DNA from: Hofstenia miamia
Lineage: Eukaryota > Xenacoelomorpha > Acoela
DNA: 64,000 bases
Direction of reading: 5' to 3'
Assembly (NCBI GenBank): GCA_004352715.1
Contig: SCFE01000120.1
Span: forward strand, 92,390 to 156,389
A program made the position numbers and the translations under genes. Shown here piece after piece: positions 57,505 to 64,000 of this stretch (position 1 is the stretch's first letter; each line of letters begins with the position of its first letter). The notes below the pieces were generated by a model that made no database searches, was not told the DNA's origin, and saw nothing but the letters and a program-made list of their open reading frames with translations.

Positions 57505-58170
57505 TTATTTAACAAGTAATGAAATAACTGAGAGCCTCTGTTTAAAACTTCGCTTCTGAGGCCTATGTAAGTTTGTAACACTACCTGTAGAGATCTTTTG
57601 GGACTTGAGGTTCAATTGTTTTCTGCAGCAGTCTATATAAGTCTTTGCATATATATCATCCAAAATAGTTAGAAATTCTCTGTTTATTTGTTCAGCATCA
57701 TGAAATGTAATCTCATGAAAGCAGTTATCTAATGTGTCAGAAATGTCTGTACGTGAATAATACCGTTTATTTGGAATGAAATCGATGTTTATTATAAGTG
57801 ATGTTGTTTTGAGGATATTCTTGATCTTCTCTCCAGTTTTCCCTTTTGGATGGTGGTTTAGCCTATTACAAACTTCTTCAAACAAGATTCGCATGCGTTT
57901 GTTTTCCAAGTCTTTTGTAGGATAACAAGGTCGGATTGAAAATTGAGAAAAACATCCTTTCTCTTTGTATTGCCAGCCTTTTCCAAGAAGCCCATTGTAA
58001 AATATGCCTTGAGAAATAATGTGGGAAGCACGCGCACGGTGTACACTATCTAAATATTTTTCATTCCATGTGATTCCAGAACCACTGTTATCTAAGAAGC
58101 TAATGGTATGATGACATTGGATACATGAAAACTGTTCGGTTTTCTTTGAAAGCTTTCGTTTTACACTCAT
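57505..58170 (-). CDS. Hypothetical protein, 221 aa, family not recognised
   Basis: An uninterrupted minus-strand ORF, long for this AT-rich sequence, with balanced composition and a good start context (AACAATGA). The N-terminus is basic (MSVKRKLSKK), then CIQCHH at about 17-22 and, after ~28 residues, a HxxxxxH (VHRARASH), which could be a zinc site of CxxC/H-H type. The middle has LLGKGWQYKEKGCFSQFSI and LNHHPKGKTGEKIKNIL, and the end is basic (RPQKRSFKQR). No signal peptide or membrane segment. It could be a host gene, a domesticated element protein or one exon of a larger gene. No poly(A) signal or transposon ends were recognised around it; the duplicated block 56952-57422 lies just downstream. 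Confidence 0.5.
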   Translation of the reverse strand: MSVKRKLSKKTEQFSCIQCHHTISFLDNSGSGITWNEKYLDSVHRARASHIISQGIFYNGLLGKGWQYKEKGCFSQFSIRPCYPTKDLENKRMRILFEEVCNRLNHHPKGKTGEKIKNILKTTSLIINIDFIPNKRYYSRTDISDTLDNCFHEITFHDAEQINREFLTILDDIYAKTYIDCCRKQLNLKSQKISTGSVTNLHRPQKRSFKQRLSVISLLVK

Positions 58171-58348
58171 TGTTACTCTTTTATGTTGTTCTTTGATGCG
58201 ATGGCACTTAATCGCATTTATCTGCGTAGTGTAAACGAAATGGCTTTAGTAGTGCCAAAATATTTATTAAATCCTTGGCAATACGTTGCTGACAGAATAT
58301 AATGCAGATGTTTTTTAATGCTAATTTCTGCTGAAAGGATAACGATTT

Positions 58349-58594
58349 TTGCTTCCGCTGCTACAAATCTTTCAACAATACATTGCGTCAGTTGTGAAAT
58401 TTTGCTACAATAAACGTTTTAAGGTCGACGTATATTTACAAATCAAACAGCGCTCAAAAGCTGTACACGCCGTTAGTGTATTTGATGTGCAGTGCATCTT
58501 TAAACAAATACAACCGCAACTAAACATACCATTATCAGAAAATTGTCTAAAGTACTGTTACTACTGTATATTGCAAACAAAAGTTAACGCTTAA
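58349..58594 (+). CDS. Possible small ORF, divergent from the 221-aa ORF
   Basis: An 81-codon ORF with less AT-biased amino acids than random ORFs here (VYLQIKQRSKAVHAVSVFD, CIFKQIQPQLNIPLS). It starts about 180 bases from the start of the minus-strand ORF, a head-to-head layout. No family recognised; may be chance or an exon. Confidence 0.22.
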   Translation: MLPLLQIFQQYIASVVKFCYNKRFKVDVYLQIKQRSKAVHAVSVFDVQCIFKQIQPQLNIPLSENCLKYCYYCILQTKVNA

Positions 58595-59260
58595 TATTAA
58601 ATATATCCTTACATTAAAATGTTGTACTAAGATCTTGCGTATTTTCATTAGATTTAAATAAAGTTCAATTTTGTTTTGTTAATAAAGTTTAAATTTAGAA
58701 AAATATCTCTAAAATACCATTTTTCACATTAAGCCGGCCAAATTTTCAATTTAAGATATCATATTTCTGATAATAGAAATGACCTCGGAAATGAAAGTAT
58801 TTCGGCCCACCCATTATTAAAAGCTTATCTTGATTTTGAGATATATTTGATTGTATTATTTGTTTATTCATTTCATACTTTTTGTTTTTCAGAATGGTAG
58901 CACTCCTACAACATGCATTTTGTAAATGGGTAAACTAGACGCCACAGCCAGTTCAAATTTAGGCTTTCTGACTAAAAATATCACGTGGAAAGGTGACAAA
59001 ATTTCATAAAAAGTTAAATCATATAGACAATGACCAGTAGTGTAACTGACAGGGAGCATGAGGGGCTGGGCACCTTAATCAAATTTGTTAATTTCATTTG
59101 CTTTAATAAAATGTTCCAATATATATTTCCTGGAAAAGCCCTGAATATCTATATTATAATATGTCCAATGAAAAATTCAAAATTAACAACAACAACACCA
59201 ATAACATGTATTCCCAAATGCGAAATATATAAAAGCAAAAGAGGGAAATTTGAAAGGAAA
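58595..59260. other. Intergenic, nothing identified
   Basis: AT-rich. A 90-codon + ORF reaching 59302 overlaps the antisense LINE C-terminus and is a shadow. Confidence 0.4.
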
Positions 59261-59644
59261 TTACTCATAAACACTGCTGCTATTTCTGGCGTTGAACCCT
59301 AGTATCGAGGCAGGAACATTAGATTGAGCATGACGTGTTGTACGACACAGCTTAGGACGAATAGACTTTCCATGTCTTGTCATTTTCACTTCCAGCTTGT
59401 GCAAATCGCCACTTCTTCCACGTAGGCATTTTTGAAAATGTTTCTGAGTCTGCTGCAGTCTACGTTCCTTCATTGAAACAATAAGTCTGGTCTCACAGCA
59501 TCTCTCAATCTTCTTTTCGTCTTCTTGGGTTAAAGAGTAAGCAAACACAGGGTTCCCGTATTCGATTAAACTTAGGACATTTTGTATCATGTATGTCATA
59601 AGAACCTCGCAAGGAGCACCACAATCGCGAAGCGTATACATCAT
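59261..59644 (-). pseudogene. LINE ORF2 C-terminal fragment
   Basis: Reads LRDCGAPCEVLMTYMIQNVL, SLIEYGNPVFAYSLTQEDEK and ends NVPASILGFNARNSS, the familiar end of LINE ORF2 (A-P---L---Y---V-S--EY--PVF...LP-SI-GFN). Continuous with the RT fragment apart from frameshifts. Confidence 0.75.
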
Positions 59645-59894
59645 CTACAGTGCTGAATTAGCTTTCTGAAGTCTGCCTCTAACGTGTGACTTCCATTTTA
59701 GGTCCCCAGTAAGTACAAATCCAAGAAGTTTAGCTTCATCAAAAGTTCGGATGCATTAATCTTGAATAACTGCACCGGGACGTAGGGATTCGACCATGGC
59801 TGCATGAACATTCAATTATCAGTTCATTGGTTTTATCGACATTGAGTATCAGCTTATCTTCTTCGCATTTACGTATAAGGTCATTAATTCTGTG

Positions 59895-60299
59895 TTAGTA
59901 ACTTTGGAATTGCGACTTATCTTTAACCTCTGCTACTAAAATCTTATCGTTATTCGGTGGTTCCTGTGATACCCTCATATTATCGGTAAAAATGACAAAA
60001 AGCAAAGGAGATATAATTTCACCCTGTGGAACGCCCACATGAAGTGTAACTTTCATACTTCTTGCATCAGAGATAATTGTAACAATACATCGGTCACTAA
60101 TAAAACCGATAATCCAATTTATTATCCAATATGGAATGCGTAAATCAATAAGTTTCTGGATCAATTTAATATGATGTATTGTATCAAAGGCGCTTGAAAA
60201 ATCAAGCAACAATACCCACAGGGAAGAAAAATCGACTAAATCAAACTTTTCTAGCATAAAATGTATAATCTCTATAATAGCATCTGTTACCATAAGCAT
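59895..60299 (-). pseudogene. LINE reverse transcriptase core fragment
   Basis: Reads LLLDFSSAFDTIHHIKLIQK (motif with first catalytic Asp), RIPYWIINWIIGFISDRC, HVGVPQGEIISPLLFVIFTD. The frame ends soon after, before an intact YADD box is seen; downstream pieces in other frames (about 59700-59890) carry the expected thumb motifs LLGFVLTGDLKWKSHV-like. N-terminal fingers are missing. Confidence 0.8.
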
Positions 60300-60708
60300 T
60301 ACTATGGTCTGAGAAACGAGCGCAAAATTCGCTATAAATCATAAAAATATATATTTTAGAATCTCCGAATAATGTGATTCCTGAAGAATCAATTAGCATG
60401 GAAACCAGACATATCTTCCCACTAATAATCTACCCTTACATATTTAGTTTAGGTAAACTATTCTATATTTAAATTTTCAATATTTTTTAGGAATCCTTCA
60501 GTCTTCACAAGATGACATTTTGAGATTTTTCTTTTTGTAAATAATGTTTGAATATTTTATTTTATGATAGAATAAAAATTGTATTTTATACTAAATATAT
60601 GTTTATATGCTTTCTAAAATTCAATTTAATTTTAAAAAAAGTTGAAGATATTTTGTCTTTCATATGGTACATATCAATTTAGAATAAACTTAAATATTTA
60701 AAATTATA

Positions 60709-60902
60709 NNNNNNNNNNNNNNNNNNNNNNNNNNNNNNNNNNNNNNNNNNNNNNNNNNNNNNNNNNNNNNNNNNNNNNNNNNNNNNNNNNNNNNNNNNNN
60801 NNNNNNNNNNNNNNNNNNNNNNNNNNNNNNNNNNNNNNNNNNNNNNNNNNNNNNNNNNNNNNNNNNNNNNNNNNNNNNNNNNNNNNNNNNNNNNNNNNNN
60901 NN
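60709..60902. other. Assembly gap (194 N)
   Basis: Run of N inside the LINE on the minus strand. Confidence 0.99.
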
Positions 60903-61015
60903 GTTATATGCATCGATCCTCAGCTTAATTTGATCATTACCAGTGAAATTCATGGCTGAAATTGTGTCTTATGTCTCGATATCCTAACAGGGTCGGTACA
61001 CTGAGAAGTGCCTAG

Positions 61016-61696
61016 TCAATTATCATTTGTTATCTCCACCTGCTTATTATCCATATACAAATTATTAACTCTTATTCTCAAGTGATTTCCCTCGATTCCG
61101 CTATTTATTAATTCCCATCGTTTCTTCGAAACATTTCTTTCTCTCAACCTGGTCTCAAAGGGTAAATCAGAGGTAATGTACACATGATTCTTAAAGGATT
61201 TCAACCGAGTCGCTTTAGACAAAAGTTTCCGAACATCCCACGGATTACTTAGCGTAACTAACATATTTCGAGGCTTAGCAGTATTCAAATTAAACTTACC
61301 CAATCTGCGAATATCACTGACGTGGAAGTCGTCTTCATCTAAGTGGGAGAGCAGCTCCAGAACCTGCGATTTTTCTTGCTGCATTCGATAAAAGCGATTT
61401 TTCTCGTTCACTTCAGTGAGACGAGCAATTCTTCTGTTCGTTTTATAACTATCATTGTACTGTCGCCTTCTATCGTTTTCAGATTCTTGTAGCTTCGCGT
61501 GAACAGTGGATTCGGTAGTTTTCTTTAGAATACTGCTGCAAATCGATTTGACCTCTGTAATTTTTGATTCGATATCGCGCGCCGAGGCCCTTGTCTTCCT
61601 GACAATATCCGAAACAATGCTATCTTTCCGCCCATTGCTGACACAAGAGTTGCAAAATAGCATAATGTTATCCTTGGCTGCTCGCAGTCCTATCAC
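61016..61696 (-). CDS. LINE ORF1 protein (RNA-binding, RRM-like), possibly 5'-truncated
   Basis: A 226-residue open frame. It starts with IGLRAAKDNIMLFCNSC, which looks like the end of a PHD-type zinc finger found in many ORF1 proteins, so the real start was probably upstream. Next comes a charged coiled-coil-like stretch (about 30-125), then DFHVSDIRRLGKFNL and RNMLVTLSNPWDVRKLLSKA, KSFKNHVYITSDLPFETRLR, the RRM-like pattern of LINE ORF1 proteins that coat the RNA. No internal stops. The annotated Met is simply the first available. Confidence 0.75.
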   Translation of the reverse strand: MIGLRAAKDNIMLFCNSCVSNGRKDSIVSDIVRKTRASARDIESKITEVKSICSSILKKTTESTVHAKLQESENDRRRQYNDSYKTNRRIARLTEVNEKNRFYRMQQEKSQVLELLSHLDEDDFHVSDIRRLGKFNLNTAKPRNMLVTLSNPWDVRKLLSKATRLKSFKNHVYITSDLPFETRLRERNVSKKRWELINSGIEGNHLRIRVNNLYMDNKQVEITNDN

Positions 61697-61967
61697 GCAG
61701 TAACCACGCTAACATAATATATTTATATAGTAAAGGAGACTTTAATGGGAATTTTAGTGGTAAAAACATGAAAAAAAATACACAGTACTTGAAACTCCTT
61801 TCCATGATTTATTGCCACCTTGCTGCGACCCTGCCACATGATAATGCATGCCTAGTAACATTTAGTGAAAAAGACTATTGTCCTTGAAAATGTAATATAA
61901 ACTGTAATAATAATTTACAAATCATAGCTTTGCTCCATTATGTCTATGTCGTCTGAGGTTTGCAAAT

Positions 61968-62967
61968 NNNNNNNNNNNNNNNNNNNNNNNNNNNNNNNNN
62001 NNNNNNNNNNNNNNNNNNNNNNNNNNNNNNNNNNNNNNNNNNNNNNNNNNNNNNNNNNNNNNNNNNNNNNNNNNNNNNNNNNNNNNNNNNNNNNNNNNNN
62101 NNNNNNNNNNNNNNNNNNNNNNNNNNNNNNNNNNNNNNNNNNNNNNNNNNNNNNNNNNNNNNNNNNNNNNNNNNNNNNNNNNNNNNNNNNNNNNNNNNNN
62201 NNNNNNNNNNNNNNNNNNNNNNNNNNNNNNNNNNNNNNNNNNNNNNNNNNNNNNNNNNNNNNNNNNNNNNNNNNNNNNNNNNNNNNNNNNNNNNNNNNNN
62301 NNNNNNNNNNNNNNNNNNNNNNNNNNNNNNNNNNNNNNNNNNNNNNNNNNNNNNNNNNNNNNNNNNNNNNNNNNNNNNNNNNNNNNNNNNNNNNNNNNNN
62401 NNNNNNNNNNNNNNNNNNNNNNNNNNNNNNNNNNNNNNNNNNNNNNNNNNNNNNNNNNNNNNNNNNNNNNNNNNNNNNNNNNNNNNNNNNNNNNNNNNNN
62501 NNNNNNNNNNNNNNNNNNNNNNNNNNNNNNNNNNNNNNNNNNNNNNNNNNNNNNNNNNNNNNNNNNNNNNNNNNNNNNNNNNNNNNNNNNNNNNNNNNNN
62601 NNNNNNNNNNNNNNNNNNNNNNNNNNNNNNNNNNNNNNNNNNNNNNNNNNNNNNNNNNNNNNNNNNNNNNNNNNNNNNNNNNNNNNNNNNNNNNNNNNNN
62701 NNNNNNNNNNNNNNNNNNNNNNNNNNNNNNNNNNNNNNNNNNNNNNNNNNNNNNNNNNNNNNNNNNNNNNNNNNNNNNNNNNNNNNNNNNNNNNNNNNNN
62801 NNNNNNNNNNNNNNNNNNNNNNNNNNNNNNNNNNNNNNNNNNNNNNNNNNNNNNNNNNNNNNNNNNNNNNNNNNNNNNNNNNNNNNNNNNNNNNNNNNNN
62901 NNNNNNNNNNNNNNNNNNNNNNNNNNNNNNNNNNNNNNNNNNNNNNNNNNNNNNNNNNNNNNNNNNN
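61968..62967. other. Assembly gap (1000 N)
   Basis: A run of exactly 1000 N; the ORFs across it are artefacts. Confidence 0.99.
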
Positions 62968-63426
62968 ACGCGAACCTAACGTTTTTTCTAGTTATGTTTA
63001 CCTTAACGGCAGTGTGCGACGGTTTCGTTAAGTTAAGGTTTTTTTTATGACTGATTTTGACAATATGTAAATAGAATTTGTATATAAATTAATAAATTTG
63101 CATAAACAAACTGTAGAAATTACCATGCAAATCAGGTGCAGGCAGTGTACTAAAGAAGCACCTATAAATTGCGAATAAACCATTTAGCACATTTTTGAGT
63201 AAATCCTTTACGTGATTAAGTTAAGAGTGAATGTTTGGAGGAGTTGCTACTTACTCCTTAATGAAAGCGAATTTGAAAGCACATGTGAAACTACTGAACA
63301 ACAGCGAACAAATTGTCCATCTAGCAGGTACTCCAATCCATTTATACATTTTAATTCACTGCTTTTAAAATCTGATGAAATATCTCATCATTCGAATGCA
63401 ATGCTAGTAACTGAGACATATATATA

Positions 63427-63509
<83 letters not shown>

Positions 63510-64000
63510 GTATATATATAATATACTTGCATAGATAAAATATTTATTGCAAATATAATTTATCGGCCAAAACAGGATGAAAACCGGCCAATTACTGGTC
63601 CCGGCATTAAAATTTTTGGTCGATTCCAACTCTGAGATAACTAAATATTTAGTTATCCATGATTTTAGTAACGGTTTGTATTCGAATTTTCTACATGACA
63701 TCCATGCTAGAAGGAAGAGAGGCATGATAGTCTTCAGCGGCTGATCAGGGTTCTCCCAAGAAAATACTTCTGGTCGCTTGCGATCTTATTAATGATACTT
63801 TCTTTTTCAAATTTATAAGTTTACTGATAATAATATTCCAATATTATTACGATATGTATATCCTTTCTGTTTGAATTTATGATAGGTGAAGTATCAATTG
63901 AAGGATTAACTTTGAAGATTTCAGTAACAGTTTTTGGAGTTTCAACAGAGGGTCTTGACAGGAGTGTACGTAAGAGGGTGGAATGTCCGCCCGTCAGGTT
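62968..64000. other. Intergenic with a long (TA)n tract
   Basis: An ORF at 63212-63427 (71 codons) has no recognised domain. The segment at 63560-63640 has CCGGCC/GGCCAA words like those at 5140-5165, hinting at a shared small repeat. The final bases (GGGTGGAATGTCCGCCCGTC) resemble the G/C-run subterminal regions of the hAT-type MITEs, so an element may begin just past the window. Confidence 0.4.
63430..63522. repeat. (TA)n microsatellite with TATATATG interruptions
   Basis: About 90 bases of TA repeats, with two TATATATATG interruptions near the 3' end. The ORF through it (tyrosine/isoleucine repeats) is an artefact. Confidence 0.95.

Larger units (their letters stand above)
59261..61706 (-). 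mobile_element. Non-LTR retrotransposon (LINE family C) with ORF1 and broken ORF2
   Basis: In minus-strand order: ORF1 (61696-61016), a spacer with a 194-N gap, the RT core (60299-59895) and the ORF2 C-terminus (59644-59261). The order and strand agree for a single element of the Jockey/CR1-like group. ORF2 lacks a visible endonuclease, which may lie in the gap or be deleted; the available space is too small for a full one, so an internal deletion is likely. Sequence upstream of about 61706 becomes AT-rich, suggesting 5' truncation inside ORF1. Confidence 0.8.

Noticed and set aside
61940-63031. Long ORFs around 61940-63031
   Set aside because: Composed of N.
63351-63725. 124-codon minus ORF with tyrosine-isoleucine repeats
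   Set aside because: It runs through the (TA)n microsatellite.
1-64000. CRISPR arrays, operons, ribosome-binding sites, origins
   Set aside because: The window is eukaryotic; the only regular short repeats are microsatellites, the telomeric tract and the 21-bp minisatellite, none with unique spacers.

Overview
The window is AT-rich, intron-era eukaryotic DNA from an animal, most likely a marine or aquatic invertebrate. The evidence is two metazoan gene families (an EHD ATPase and an Arkadia/RNF111-type E3 ligase), a CCCTAA-derived (TTAGGG-type) interstitial telomeric repeat, which argues against arthropods (TTAGG) and nematodes (TTAGGC), and a dense, old load of hAT, Tc1/mariner, non-LTR, Penelope-like and LTR elements with many (TA)n microsatellites. 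I cannot name the species. The sequence is a draft scaffold: there are N gaps at 5521-6520, 23034-23379, 28056-29055, 30711-30730, 52409-52495, 60709-60902 and 61968-62967, plus single-N joins at 44109, 44399, 50442 and 57185 that are mostly flanked by duplicated sequence.

Only two host genes are convincing, both on the + strand and both as single uninterrupted ORFs: a divergent EHD-family membrane-remodelling ATPase (17553-19139) and an Arkadia-like RING-H2 ubiquitin ligase (37300-38742). Each start codon is preceded within 0-3 bases by a TTTTAG splice-acceptor-like sequence, so a 5'UTR intron or spliced-leader trans-splicing is plausible. A third ORF (57505-58170, minus, 221 aa) looks coding but I do not recognise it.

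Layout: 1-16.5 kb is gene-free and holds several hAT-type MITEs, three of which have 7/8 or 8/8 matching 8-bp target duplications. 16.5-16.8 kb is a degenerate telomeric repeat with a 42-bp higher-order unit. 17.5-19.1 kb is EHD. 19.7-29.1 kb is a retroelement graveyard (RLE-type LINE tails, opposing RT fragments, a Tc1 transposase relic, a Penelope-like GIY-YIG relic). 29.07-34.24 kb looks like the 3' half of an LTR element: integrase tail, a ~3-kb unidentified decayed reading frame, a polypurine tract and a TATA-containing LTR. 37.3-38.7 kb is Arkadia. 39.7-49.2 kb is a nested region of one LINE family carrying two TA-flanked Tc1/mariner-type inverted-repeat elements. 50.6-51.6 kb is an internally deleted DD37D (maT-like) mariner. 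59.2-61.7 kb is a minus-strand LINE with ORF1 and broken RT.

The best candidate for something undescribed is the unknown reading frame at 29850-33829. I could not place it in any family, it lies between an integrase C-terminus and an LTR, and every internal in-frame stop not explained by a frameshift or deletion is TGA. Two of these are CGA in the second copy present here, which points to CpG decay of a methylated element rather than a recoded UGA.
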